The notes under the pieces are model-generated. The model worked only from the letters and a program-made list of their open reading frames with translations. It was not told the DNA's origin and ran no database searches. The position numbers and the translations under genes were made by a program. From Neodiprion pinetum (taxonomy: Eukaryota > Arthropoda > Insecta > Hymenoptera > Diprionidae): a DNA stretch of 64,000 bases. This document shows, piece by piece, positions 32,661-42,700 of this stretch. The stretch lies in contig NC_060234.1 of assembly GCF_021155775.2 (NCBI RefSeq), positions 43,149,026 through 43,213,025 of the forward strand. Direction: 5' to 3'. Position 1 is the stretch's first letter. Each line of letters starts with the position of its first letter.

Positions 32661-33588
32661 AGAAACGTATTACAATCCCTCGCATACTGCCGGTTACGCG
32701 GGAGCACGAATTCTGGAAGATGTTGCACGCGAAAACAACTCTCGCGATTCGGTGAGAAAATGGCTGGCAGCTCAGGATGCCTACACCTTACACAAACCCG
32801 TGCACAGGAAATTTCCGAGAGCAAGGTACAACGTTTCCAACATAGACGACGTATGGGAAGCTGACCTGGCTGACCTGAGTTCCATGAAGAGCCGCAACAA
32901 CGGTTTTCGCTATCTCCTGGTGGTCATCGATGTATTGAGCAAGTACGCATGGGTGGTCCCGCTGAAACGAAAGACAGCCGCAACCGTTGCTGAAGGTTTC
33001 GAGCAAGTGTTACACACTACGCCGCGCAGACCCGACCTACTGCAAACGGACAAAGGTAAAGAATTTGTCGGGAGTGCTTTTCAGAAGATACTTCGCGACA
33101 ATGAAATACGATATCGTGTTACTCGTAATCCCGATGTGAAAGCAGCTATCGTGGAGCGATTCAATCGTACACTCAAAGAACGCCTGTGGCGTTACTTCAC
33201 GCATAAAAAGACGCAACGCTACGTCGATGTTTTGCCACAAATCGTGCAAGCCTACAACAATACAGTTCACTCGAGCATCGGCATGGCGCCGTCGGAAGTG
33301 ACGCTTCGCAATGCTGCTACAGCACGTGCCCACATGGAAAAGCGTTATCCTCCGCGTCCAAATGGCAAACCGAGATTCCATAAGAATGATTTTGTACGAA
33401 TTAGTAAAACCAAGGGAACATTTGAAAAAGGCTACGCGGCAAACTGGAGCGAAGAATTATTCAAGATCCGACGAGTGCTTGCACGTTCACCGATAGTCTA
33501 CGTCTTGGAAGATCTCAACGGCGAAGTAATCGACGGCTTGTTCTACGACCCTGAACTTCAGCGCGTGGAGGGGGAAACACGGGGATGA
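32644..33588 (+). CDS. Retroviral-type integrase (DD35E)
   Basis: 314 residues. It catalyses strand transfer of element ends into the host chromosome, leaving the 6-bp duplication. The rve catalytic core carries Asp74 (in WEADLADL), Asp136 (in LLQTDKGKEF) and Glu171 (in AIVERFNRTLKERL). The second Asp and the Glu are 35 apart, so this is a DD35E core and all three residues are intact. The region before residue 70 is a short N-terminal domain without an obvious HHCC finger. The C-terminus (~260-314, with VYVLEDLNGEVIDGLFYDPEL) resembles the SH3/chromo-like tail of Polinton integrases. The start at 32644 lies inside the end of the previous gene. No break is seen. Confidence 0.96.
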   Translation: MTTLLEETYYNPSHTAGYAGARILEDVARENNSRDSVRKWLAAQDAYTLHKPVHRKFPRARYNVSNIDDVWEADLADLSSMKSRNNGFRYLLVVIDVLSKYAWVVPLKRKTAATVAEGFEQVLHTTPRRPDLLQTDKGKEFVGSAFQKILRDNEIRYRVTRNPDVKAAIVERFNRTLKERLWRYFTHKKTQRYVDVLPQIVQAYNNTVHSSIGMAPSEVTLRNAATARAHMEKRYPPRPNGKPRFHKNDFVRISKTKGTFEKGYAANWSEELFKIRRVLARSPIVYVLEDLNGEVIDGLFYDPELQRVEGETRG

Positions 33589-33660
33589 TAAAATAGCGTG
33601 TTATTGCAGCATGTCTCGCAGTCGTTGAGTGTTCACCGTTCGTTTCGTGCATCAAAGAAA

Positions 33661-34230
33661 ATGTCCCGGGATCAGTTTTACCTAACTTTACCGAGCAACA
33701 GCTCGATGCAGTTTTTTCCGGAGAATCGGACGTGCTGTTACATTACCCAGTTACCGCGTCAGATTCAACTAACGGGAGACTGGGAAGTCGGGCTGGCCGA
33801 AATTCATTATCCACTCACGTTTGAACACCCTCGGGGGTATGCGCCAGTGAAAAATGAAACGATACCCTGTGTCACGCATTACAATAGTCCTGGGGAAGGT
33901 GCAGTTGAGGTATCAGATTGCAAGCTATCCGAAACCAACAAATCATCAAGGATCCCCGGCTGCCAGATGTTTATTTATTGCGATCTGGTGGAGCCACGTA
34001 TCGTTGGAGATGTTTACGCCCCGCTGTTACGAGTCATTCAAACATGCGGCAAAGACAATATCTTACAAGGCGAATCAGAGATGAAAACACTATCGCCACT
34101 GTACTACGTACCACTGATGCTCACGAACTTTCAAACCATCGAGATCGATATAAGAGATCAATTCGGTAGGCCAGCACCATTCACGAGCGGGACACTGACG
34201 GTAACGCTGCATTTTAGACGCGTTCAGTAA
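33661..34230 (+). CDS. Penton-like minor capsid protein
   Basis: 189 residues from the first in-frame ATG (33661). In Polintons this slot, between integrase and major capsid gene, encodes the single-jelly-roll vertex protein. Features that match are the opening FYLTLPSNSS, the conserved GDWEVGLAEIHYPLTF, and the closing strand motif GTLTVTLHFRR. It should form pentamers at capsid vertices. It lies 72 bp after the integrase and 60 bp before the next gene. Length is usual for the family and there is no break. The jelly-roll fold is inferred from family knowledge. Confidence 0.88.
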   Translation: MSRDQFYLTLPSNSSMQFFPENRTCCYITQLPRQIQLTGDWEVGLAEIHYPLTFEHPRGYAPVKNETIPCVTHYNSPGEGAVEVSDCKLSETNKSSRIPGCQMFIYCDLVEPRIVGDVYAPLLRVIQTCGKDNILQGESEMKTLSPLYYVPLMLTNFQTIEIDIRDQFGRPAPFTSGTLTVTLHFRRVQ

Positions 34231-34290
34231 TTGACTGGAATCACAGGAGTCGCTCAGCACAAGAGAGAGGGAAAACATACCAGGTACGAC

Positions 34291-34830
34291 ATGGCTCATT
34301 ATATACAACATTACGAAAATCAGCTCGGCGGTGGAGGCATTGAGACGGTTTACCGAGGAGCACCGCATCAACGCGGACACGGAATCGGCAGCTTCTTGGG
34401 AGGCCTGTTTCGTCGAATACTACCTCTGCTGTCCAGTGGTGCTCGCGCGGTCGGAAGAGAAGCACTGCGTGCAGGGATGAACGTCATGACAGACGTAAGA
34501 AACGACACTCCGTTCAAACAGGCAGTCAAGAGTCGTTTCATAGAATCAGGACACAAATTGAAAAGAGCTGCTGAAGAAAAAATTGATAAACTCATGAAGG
34601 GCAGCGGTTATAAAAGCCGAGCCGGCGGATTAGCGCGTCAGTCAAACATTGCCCGCGTCAACAGACTTGTCGGCGCGCACCGAGCAGCTGGTACTACGAG
34701 AAAAATTAGACGAAGGTCGAAAAAGAAAACATCGGCCAAGATACCCAAGCGTACCGGAACCGTCAAGAAAACTAAGCGGAAAAAGTGTTGTAAAAAACGG
34801 GACCTTACAGACATATTCGGACCCCGGTAA
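34291..34830 (+). CDS. Basic virion protein with amphipathic helix (pVI/core-like)
   Basis: 179 residues from the first in-frame ATG (34291). The N-terminal part has a Gly-rich loop, then a hydrophobic/amphipathic stretch (GSFLGGLFRRILPLLSSGAR). Residues ~95-125 are charged helix. The C-terminus from ~135 is extremely Lys/Arg-rich with KRKKCCKKR near the end, suited to binding DNA. Adenovirus minor proteins pVI and pVII/pX carry these two functions, and Polintons have a comparable gene before the major capsid gene. The assignment to membrane disruption versus DNA condensation is inference. A putative protease cleavage site may be present (Leu/Gly-Gly contexts), but I cannot prove one. Confidence 0.78.
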   Translation: MAHYIQHYENQLGGGGIETVYRGAPHQRGHGIGSFLGGLFRRILPLLSSGARAVGREALRAGMNVMTDVRNDTPFKQAVKSRFIESGHKLKRAAEEKIDKLMKGSGYKSRAGGLARQSNIARVNRLVGAHRAAGTTRKIRRRSKKKTSAKIPKRTGTVKKTKRKKCCKKRDLTDIFGPR

Positions 34831-34867
34831 GCCCACGCGCCGCTCGTCTTCAATCTAAACATCAACA

Positions 34868-36205
34868 ATGGCCTTCCTGCACGCGCACTCGGGTGAGTGT
34901 ATGAAGTCGGAACTGGATTTGTTTTCTCTACCACCAACGCAGACGTCTATTGAGGCTGGTCAATGGGTACACTACAAGCCCGTATCATCTCTAACCGACG
35001 ATTCCCCGATTGAATTTGTTGTACCTGGAAACGGTGATGAGTACATCGATTTGGCACACACTATGCTTAGCGTACGAGTGAAGCTACAACCGTCTGCTCC
35101 TACCCCACCGGCAGGCGAAGGCAACGCGGCTACTCCGCATGCCACTCCGGTAAACAATCTGCTTCACTCGATGTTCAATCAAGTCGATATATTCTTCAAT
35201 CAAAAACTAGTCTCACCAGCCAACAACTCTTACGCCTATCGAGCATATATAGAGACTCTACTGAATTACGCACCCCCTGCCAAGAAATCTCATCTTTCTT
35301 CGGCTCTATGGTACGACAGCGAGGATGGAGTATCGGATGTATACGACGCCGACGCCGTCGGTGCTGACCGAGGTTTCATCGAACGCAAAAGGATCATGAG
35401 CAATGCACGTACCGTTGATCTGATTGGACATCTGCACTGTGACGTATTTAATCAAGACAAATTTTTAATCAACGGTGTGGAACTGCGTCTTCGACTTGTG
35501 AGATCAAGAGACAGTTTTTGCATCATGGAAGCCGAAAATCGCCACAAGCTGCACATACTGGAAACTTCACTGCTCGTTCGCCGAATGAAGATCAGCCCTG
35601 GAATCTTGCTGGCGCACGCACGGACGCTAGCCAAAGGTACGGCAAAATATCCCGTAACCAGAGTCGAGGTGAAGTCTTTCACCATACACGCAGGAGTACA
35701 GGCAGAAACACTGGACAATGTCATACTCGGACAACTACCGAAACGAGTGATAATCGGTTTTGTCAGCAATAAAGCCTTCAACGGCGACAGACAGCGCAAT
35801 CCGTTTAATTTTCAAAACTACTCTTTGAATTTCCTGTCGTTGTACGTCGACGGGGTGCAAGTCCCATCGAAGCCGCTACAGATGAGTTTTGGCAAAGACG
35901 AACTCTACGTGGACGCTTATCACACCCTCTTCTCCGGTACGGGGATTCATTTTCTGAACGAAGGAAACGGTATCGGCCGGCAGCAGTTCGCTAAAGGAAA
36001 TTGTCTATTGGCTTTTGACCTAACCCCCGATCTCTCAGCCAACTGTACATCGCACTGGTCGCTCATCAAACATGGAACTCTCAGGGTCGAAGTGCGGTTC
36101 GACGATGCTCTCAAAGAAACTGTGAATTGCCTAGTGTACGCTGAATTTGATAATCTTATTGAAGTTGATGCTGCACGTCAGGTCATTACAGATTTTTCGG
36201 GCTAA
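34868..36205 (+). CDS. Major capsid protein (double jelly-roll)
   Basis: 445 residues. The ATG at 34868 gives MAFLHAHSGECMKSELDLF, and the family's conserved N-terminal region follows: TQTSIEAGQWVHYKP, then EYIDLAHTMLSVRVKL and NNLLHSMFNQVDIFFN. This is the hexon-equivalent of Polintons and adintoviruses, forming trimeric capsomers. Similar proteins are often labelled 'F54H12.2-like' in insect genomes. The reading frame is complete, and the C-terminus carries LRVEVRFDDAL. It is 37 bp downstream of the basic virion protein. The double jelly-roll is inferred from the family, not visible directly. Confidence 0.95.
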   Translation: MAFLHAHSGECMKSELDLFSLPPTQTSIEAGQWVHYKPVSSLTDDSPIEFVVPGNGDEYIDLAHTMLSVRVKLQPSAPTPPAGEGNAATPHATPVNNLLHSMFNQVDIFFNQKLVSPANNSYAYRAYIETLLNYAPPAKKSHLSSALWYDSEDGVSDVYDADAVGADRGFIERKRIMSNARTVDLIGHLHCDVFNQDKFLINGVELRLRLVRSRDSFCIMEAENRHKLHILETSLLVRRMKISPGILLAHARTLAKGTAKYPVTRVEVKSFTIHAGVQAETLDNVILGQLPKRVIIGFVSNKAFNGDRQRNPFNFQNYSLNFLSLYVDGVQVPSKPLQMSFGKDELYVDAYHTLFSGTGIHFLNEGNGIGRQQFAKGNCLLAFDLTPDLSANCTSHWSLIKHGTLRVEVRFDDALKETVNCLVYAEFDNLIEVDAARQVITDFSG

Positions 36206-36382
36206 GAAAAAGAGGGAGATCACGCCCCTCCTATCACGGCCGCTTCTATGATATACCAGGTGGTGATTTCCGTTAGAGAGAACACTGTGACTACACCACG
36301 CCAACGTCTTCAAGGGGAGCAACAGACCGGCTGGAGACACCCGATAAACAAAAATTGAGACGGGGATTGTAACACAAGGCTG

Positions 36383-36420
36383 TATATAAACACCCGTAAC
36401 TACGGTGCCGAGCCAGTCAG
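36383..36420 (+). promoter_or_regulatory. Core promoter for the DIQGF protein/protease pair
   Basis: TATATAAA at 36383-36390 is followed by TCAG at 36417-36420, close to the usual TATA-initiator distance (about 34 bp). The ATG at 36495 follows 76 bp after the predicted start. The 289-bp gap after the major capsid gene is the longest in this block, which also supports a separate promoter. Confidence 0.55.
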
Positions 36421-36494
36421 CATTCAAACTACGTCACTGCAGGTTCGCTCTTCCAGCTCTCTATTCATTCGACTACATTGTTTCAAGTTCAAGT

Positions 36495-37421
36495 ATGGAT
36501 TACGTGATAGATATTCAAGGATTTCGAAATATCTATGGTAAATTTATACCGAAAGAGGTGGCAGTCGTCACCATCGATCACCGCTACTCGGCGCATTGGT
36601 TAATACAACCGCCATATCCCTTCACGGATCTGCCGCTCAAAGAACGTGGCGTGAACAATTACGTAACCTGCTACCATCATGGCATCGAGTGGTTTGAAGG
36701 TGATATCTCGCTGGTTCAATTAGACGTTAACCTCCGAGAAATCGCACGTAACGCTCATCGAATCTTTGCCCGTGGACACGATAAATGTAAATATATTGAA
36801 AGTAGTACCGCGCGTCAAATATTCAACTTGGAGGACATCGATTGCCCGGCGTTCGACAAACTGGAACGGTCTTCGGTATGGTGCTTCTTCCACGGTGTTA
36901 AGAAGGAGGAATTTTTCAAATGTGCGATGAACAACGCACTCAAACTGAAGAAATGGATCAACAACAACGATATTCTAACTAAATACGATTATACAGAAGC
37001 ATTGTCAGCCAGTAAGCCCAAAATCACCGGAGAGGAGAGTTCGACTAGTAATCAGCCACTGCAGGTACCAAAAAGAAATTTCACGCTACAAGCAGTAATA
37101 CCAGAGTCAGTCGCTTCACTGAAAATCTCTCCTGATCCGTCTGCGCCTACGTCAGACGGCGAAGTTACCGTTCCCTACGAAATACTTACTACTGCGATTG
37201 ACTCACATACCTCCTCACAACCTTCTACGAATGGTATGATTATCTCCGATAACGAGGGTGAAGAAGAAGAAGAAGGAGAAGAAGACGAGGTACAAAATGG
37301 ACAGTCTACAGATATGGAGCGCGATGCCGGCGATTCCGAACGGGAAGACCGGGGTTCTTGCAGCGGATCAGATACCCCTCATCTGGACACGCCCGACAGC
37401 CTTTGTGTCAAACACGAATGA
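36495..37421 (+). CDS. Polinton 'DIQGF' protein, possible RNase H-fold nuclease
   Basis: 308 residues from ATG 36495. It opens MDYVIDIQGFRNIYGKFIPK, a motif found in many insect and Polinton proteins of unproven function. The acidic residue after the first strand, the cluster NNYVTCYHHGIEW and the later INxxD-type segment NLEDIDCPAFDKL resemble a DEDD-type exonuclease layout, but I cannot confirm the catalytic set. Residues ~175-308 are low-complexity and acidic, including a run of glutamates. The last 125 bp overlap the protease gene in another frame. Its function in the element is unknown; a nuclease or nucleotide-handling role is a guess. Confidence 0.75.
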   Translation: MDYVIDIQGFRNIYGKFIPKEVAVVTIDHRYSAHWLIQPPYPFTDLPLKERGVNNYVTCYHHGIEWFEGDISLVQLDVNLREIARNAHRIFARGHDKCKYIESSTARQIFNLEDIDCPAFDKLERSSVWCFFHGVKKEEFFKCAMNNALKLKKWINNNDILTKYDYTEALSASKPKITGEESSTSNQPLQVPKRNFTLQAVIPESVASLKISPDPSAPTSDGEVTVPYEILTTAIDSHTSSQPSTNGMIISDNEGEEEEEGEEDEVQNGQSTDMERDAGDSEREDRGSCSGSDTPHLDTPDSLCVKHE

Positions 37422-37848
37422 TCACACACGCCCCGGTAGCCACTGGGTGGCATTTTTCGTCAGTTCCTCCGGACACGGTACATACTTCGACAGCTTCGGA
37501 TTACCACCATTCGTCCCTCACCATAAGCGGACTTTACGAAGAAATTGCAGACGATACGACTGGAACGATAGACAGCTTCAAAGCCTCACTTCTGATGTAT
37601 GTGGACAATTTTGTATTATGTTTATGCACTTTATGGCTGCTGGTTTTTCTCTGCGGGATTTTCTCAATATATTTACTCCTGACCTCGAAAGAAACGATCG
37701 TATCGCAGAATTATTCCACAACCGAATAGCCCATGTCACAAAACGCAAAACTAACACCATCAATTCAAATCACATTTATCCTATAAGTTGTCTTCAATGT
37801 TGTACCTCTAAGAATTGTAATGTTGCTGATTATAAGGCTGGTAAATAA
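37297..37848 (+). CDS. Adenain-like maturation protease
   Basis: 183 residues. This cysteine protease matures virion proteins in adenoviruses and Polintons. The catalytic set is visible: His49 (GSHWVAFF), Asp65 (YFDSFG), Gln95 (oxyanion) and Cys102 (SDVCGQFC). The order and spacing match adenain. The start chosen is ATG 37297 (MDSLQIW…), which gives the family's usual short N-terminus and the conserved VLAADQIP. It lies inside the acidic tail of the previous gene, +1 relative to its frame, so expression needs leaky scanning, reinitiation or a separate transcript. A Cys-rich C-terminal tail (LQCCTSKNC) is not typical of adenain. An AATAAA overlaps the stop region at 37847. Confidence 0.92.
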   Translation: MDSLQIWSAMPAIPNGKTGVLAADQIPLIWTRPTAFVSNTNDHTRPGSHWVAFFVSSSGHGTYFDSFGLPPFVPHHKRTLRRNCRRYDWNDRQLQSLTSDVCGQFCIMFMHFMAAGFSLRDFLNIFTPDLERNDRIAELFHNRIAHVTKRKTNTINSNHIYPISCLQCCTSKNCNVADYKAGK

Positions 37849-37949
37849 AAAACCTTGATAACATATCTTGTGTAATTATAAGAACATTGTAATTATCTCT
37901 TAGTCGTTATCTGTAATAACCATGTATGTATTTGCACCTGTGTTAACCG

Positions 37950-37955
37950 AATAAA
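37950..37955 (+). terminator. Polyadenylation signal in right TIR
   Basis: AATAAA about 100 bp beyond the protease stop, at the mirror position of the one in the left TIR. Another AATAAA lies at about 37847, at the protease stop itself. Confidence 0.55.
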
Positions 37956-38570
37956 CCTGCGAGGATGAGATTTGATTTTTCTATGCAATCCACCATTGAG
38001 TTCTGTTTCCTCACCCGCCCACCCTGATCCTCGTACATCTAAGTATGCCTACAGTCTTGCATTAAGAAAGAGAGAGAGAGAGTGACCAGGTCTATATTTT
38101 CCAAGCGCACGTAAACCTTAGGATAAACACTGACGGCTGGGTAAGGTCAGTGACACGAGCACCCGACACAGAGAGCAGGGATGAAAAAAGAACGAGAGCC
38201 GGGGTGGAGGACCTGTAACCCCAAACGTCCAAGTCGCAGAGTTCGCTTCGTGAACGGAGGTAGCGGGGCCAGATGGGTAGGTGGCCCCAGAATCGACCGC
38301 ACGGCCAGGGGCACCAGGGGAAGGAGATCGTCCCGTGGTCAGGGTGCACAGGCCCAGAGACCATCCCGTAGAGTCCGGAATCTGATTCGCGGTCAACGGT
38401 ACCCGGGGTAAGGGGTCGTCACACGATATTCACCACGCAGCGAGGGGGTCACGGGCGAAGGGCTGACGAGCCGCGGAACTTCGAGGCGGAAAAACCGCTC
38501 CTTGGTAAGGGGTTGCGGGAAAGGGGTGGTCGTCCGGAGAAGCTTCTAGAATAAAATACCTCCTAGACGA

Positions 38571-39000
38571 GGGGCTGCGGGGGAAGGGGAAGGGGCCCCA
38601 AAATTCGCTCCGAGGCGAGGGGCGGCGGGGGAAGGGGATGGCGTCCCAAAGTCACTCCTAGGCGAGGGGCGGCGGGGGAAGGGGATGGCGTCCCAAAATT
38701 CGCTCCGTGGCGAGGGGCGGCGGGGGAAGGGGATGGCGTCCCAAAGTCACTCCTAGGCGAGGGGCGGCGGGGGAAGGGGATGGTGTCCCAAAATTCGCTC
38801 CGTGGCGAGGGGCGGCGGGGGAAGGGGATGGCGTCCCAAAATTCGCTCCGTGGCGAGGGGCGGCGGGGGAAGGGGAAGGCGTCCCAAAGTCACTCCTAGG
38901 CGAGGGGCGGCGGGGGAAGGGGAAGGCGTCCCAAAGTCACTCCTTGGCGAGGGGCGGCGGGGGAAGGGGAAGGCGCCCCAAAGTCACTCCTAGGCGAGGG
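38571..39000 (-). repeat. 47-48-bp minisatellite in right TIR, 9 units
   Basis: Same repeat as on the left (here CGAGGGGCGGCGGGGGAAGG…). The first and last units match the left TIR, but the order of the internal variant units differs between the two ends. Confidence 0.95.
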
Positions 39001-39064
39001 GGTGGCGCCGGAGAGGGGTGCGAGGGGGGTTTGTTGTGACGCCCCAAAGTGCCCCTATACTACT

Positions 39065-39070
39065 TCTGTT
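39065..39070. repeat. Polinton target-site duplication, right copy
   Basis: TCTGTT, identical to 20120-20125. Confidence 0.93.
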
Positions 39071-39726
39071 GTACACTTTATACTCATTGTATTCATTGTA
39101 TCTTTGCCTTATAGTCCTTAAGGGACTTTGTCCCATGATCAGCTAAATAAACATCACATTACATTACACTACATTATTATTATTTTCATTCATTTATATT
39201 ATTTGTGCGAACATTCTTACGAAGAATCGCAGATCCGAGATTCTCATGTTCGAGTACAGAAACGTTTTTAAGCAGTTTTTCGTTGGGGGCGACTATTATA
39301 CCCAAAGCTGACTATCAAAATCTGAAAGTAACGGCCAAAAGCTGAAAACACAGGCTATAAGCGAATATGTTCCTTTAAGCAAAAGCAACAAAAATTAATA
39401 TAACTTTTCGAGAAAATGCAAAAACGTAGAATGCACAAACAAGTACGCATTAACTCTGCAAGCGTACGTTACCACACAAATATCGAAATACGATTTTTAT
39501 CTTTCATTCACAGTTTCGATACAAAATTTATACATATAATATATTCATTTATTTTTGGTGTAAAATACACATGTATAAAAGTATTATCAGTATTAAACGT
39601 ATTATCATTCAATTTTCTAACATTTTAAGAGCATTGACAGTGGTTAAAAAAAAACTTATACATAAAAAACACGGGTAATAATACAACTGGAAAAGTTGCA
39701 TTGAACACGAGACTAACAGTAGCAAT
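39071..39726. other. Host spacer right of the Polinton
   Basis: No gene. At 39110-39175 the sequence reads GGGACTTTGTCCC, then AATAAA and a run of TTACA-type repeats, which looks like the 3' tail of a non-LTR retrotransposon. The remainder is AT-rich and runs into the 3' end of XKR paralogue C. Confidence 0.4.
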
Positions 39727-42700
39727 TTATACTGGAGAGCATGTTACGTATGTGATTTTCACTGTTGGTTGGAAAAATAGATAATACATCATCATGGCAG
39801 CAATGCCAATGAAAAACAATGTCATGGCGAGAATACAAGACGCATCTAAAATCAAATAGTTTTCAACAGGTGTACTGCTGAAATATATGAAAAGTATGAG
39901 CATTGCTCCATTTTGCAGTGTCATTAGCCCATAGTAAAAGCAGTACCTAAGGAAAGTGGACCCATCTTTCAAAATGACTGCAGTGAACATGTAGACTACA
40001 GCTATGACGGCTGAAAAAAGGAATGTCCCTAATAATTCTAGACGCGTCGGTTCGGTTGGTTCAGATTTTGTCCGATCGCGACAAAAGTTCAGCACTCCAT
40101 TCTTCTGTACGTATATCCACGTTGTCCATCCCAACCAATTGACCGTGCAACCGAGCAACGTGTATGATGGCCATTTGCTTGCTGTGATGGCGATTAGAAG
40201 GATCCGAGCACCTTGAAAATTCATGATCAATTTATTGTAAAAAATACGGTTCAAATCCCAGTTTCGTCTTAAAGAGGCTCAATTGTACTCTTACCAATTG
40301 TACAACAATACCACAGGGACATGAAAACCTCTCCGGGTTTAGTTATCCGACGCTTGTCCGGTTGGGGCAAGCGAACCGCGCAATGATATGTTTCCATTGC
40401 CAAGCCGAGGCAGATCACGGTAATACTCCAGGTAAATATCTTCCACAAAGGTACTGTAAATTCAAATATCAATCAGTAGGATTTGGGTCGATCGGAAAAA
40501 TTAAGATCACCTCAATCTTCGTAATTTAAATTGTAAGACGAGAAGAGTGAACGGTAAATTTCGTAACTACAGTCAGTAAAATGTGCATTAATTAAGAATG
40601 CCACGGAGCTTTCGAACGTAAACCGTACCTGAATCCAACCCCTGGTCGAAAAAAAGCGTCAGCTGTAGAATGAGCTGCGGTGCTGAGGCCACGAAACTTC
40701 TGATCAGGTCAAGCAGCGCTAGATCCGCATTGTCCTTGAGCATCGCATCGTACCAACCATATTGCTTCTCCAAATTTCCCTTCGCCCCGTACATTCGGAC
40801 GGCTAATCCATGACACAGGCGGCGTACGCAGCGCAAGAGCACATCAAGTTGGAAAAGAACAGCCAGCCAGAATGGTACCTTAAGATTGGCTAGTTTATCC
40901 AACCGGCTTCTTTTCTTTCTTAGATTTTCCACCTCCGTTGTTGATGTTTCCTGGTAAATGGAAATTATTTTCTTTATCTACACGCACTTTTGAAATAGTG
41001 TCAATAAATTTAAAAAATTACTTGCAGGTATAAAGGAGAATGCAAACATTTACAAAAATTGATTACTCTCAGTCAATCATTGAAATTGATGGGCACTATA
41101 CGTGGAATTGGTACAGTATGTATCGAATTCGCAAGTATAAAGAATTTACAGGGTTTTGAATTTCACTGTAATACGGCAATTCTTTCACAAACAAGTTTCA
41201 TAATTTTTAAATATTCTAAGTTTCGGAATAGTCCTTTGACAATTGATCCTTCCTTAACACATGCATGTTTTCGATCACCGTTGCGGCACTGGTTCAGTTC
41301 TCACCCAGAACCACCATCAAACTGTTGTACCTTCTGAACTATTAACGATATAGTAACAAAGAAATCATGGATAAGCCTTAAGGTCTTTAGATGGTATTCA
41401 AATTCATTATCACTACTAAATTCAGTTATGAAATTAAAATTCCGATAGAAATCCAATAAACGGCATACTTGACAAAATTTTTCAATGCTGTCACTCGTGA
41501 AAGAAGAGGTTTTAAAAAAATTATTACTTTTTTAACTTTCAATATTTTTAGCTAAAAATTTATTCTATTATGTTCGAAGTGCAGCATAGAAAAATACAAA
41601 ACGTCCTCGGCTGACTCGGAATAACGGTCACTGTTTTGTGTAATAAGTGTACAGTATTTTTCGAGTGGCTGCAACAAGCGCGTCGCGATAGCGAATCGGC
41701 CTGTTGTCATAGAGAAGATGTCTCATTATTTCATTTACCAGAAAGATACAGAGCGCCAAATTCAAGTAATGGGTGCCTTCCATTAGTAGTTTTCGAATTT
41801 GATCGTACAAATTATTTATGATACGAAAAAAACTGAACAAAAGTAGACGAAAAACATAAGAATGCGCCCGTTTTTTGTTCGATACATGTTATTGCCACTT
41901 GTCACTCTCCTCGAAAGAAGTTTGTAGTGTAAAACGTAACGTTCTGTATAAAATTTAAAAATATAATACGAATCTTCCAAGTCTAATAGCAAAAGACGTC
42001 GGGATACTTACACTTGAAATTGACTGTACACCCCAGTTTGAAATCAGTTAAAAGACGCTCGATGTGATAAAGAAATGACAGTTTATTGATATACTATAGG
42101 TCAGCAAACACCTGAATTGAGCTGATATCAGCTTCAGTGAGTTGAAATTGGTTCAAATCAACTGAAATCAGTTGAAATCACCCGAAATCAGTTGAAAACA
42201 CCCGAAATCAATTGAAAGCAACTAAGAACAGTAGATTGAAGTCAGCTGAAATCAATTCACAACAGTTGGAATCGCTTTGGAAACCTCGTCGAAATCACCT
42301 TGATATGACACCGAAATCCGCCTAAACCACACGAAGTCAACTCGAAATTGGTTTGAAATCATCCTATTCACACCCACATTTTCGAAATTGTAAGACGCAC
42401 AAGGCCTGCACTAGCAACAAATACTTACTCGAATATACTGAATTTCGATTTTTTCACCCTGATAGTGTTTTTCTCTATCTACAAAGAAGGGTTGGCGTGG
42501 TGGAGGCGGGGCGAATGCGAATCGGCAATAATAAGTTACTTGGTTGATTTGTAATTAAATATTATTCGTCACTTTTTTCTTAGCCAATATTCGAATAGTG
42601 CTTCTGTCAAGTTTTGAATTGTTTTAGTAGCATCAACGCACGAAGCTATAATTTTTTCATCGTCAGTGATAATTAGCAGTTTCCGTCCAAATTCAAAACT

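Larger units (their letters stand above)
20126..39064. mobile_element. Complete Maverick/Polinton (adintovirus-type) element, 18.9 kb
   Basis: Both ends start with the same sequence, AGTAGTATAGGGGCAC (inverted on the right), and are flanked by the duplication TCTGTT. Termini of the form AG…CT, kilobase-scale inverted repeats and a 6-bp duplication are the family signature. The gene set is diagnostic: PolB, DD35E retroviral-type integrase, FtsK/HerA-type packaging ATPase, adenain-like cysteine protease, penton-like minor capsid and double-jelly-roll major capsid protein. Thirteen genes are assigned, two leftward and eleven rightward. GC content is visibly higher than in the host flanks. The perfect duplication, near-identical terminal repeats and mostly intact frames indicate a recent insertion. 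One in-frame stop in PolB is the only clear lesion. It sits between XKR paralogues B and C. Confidence 0.97.
37913..39064 (-). repeat. Polinton right terminal inverted repeat (1152 bp)
   Basis: Reverse complement of the left repeat, with a few substitutions and one fewer minisatellite unit, which accounts for the 45-bp length difference. The inner border is at GTAATAACC. The outer end reads …GCCCCTATACTACT before the target duplication. Confidence 0.95.

Noticed and set aside
36495..37848. Frameshifted fusion of the DIQGF protein and protease
   Set aside because: The protease has its own ATG (37297) giving a normal-length family N-terminus; I saw no classical slippery heptamer and pseudoknot.
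38707..39039. Equivalent repeat frames in the right TIR
   Set aside because: Same minisatellite artefact in the inverted copy.
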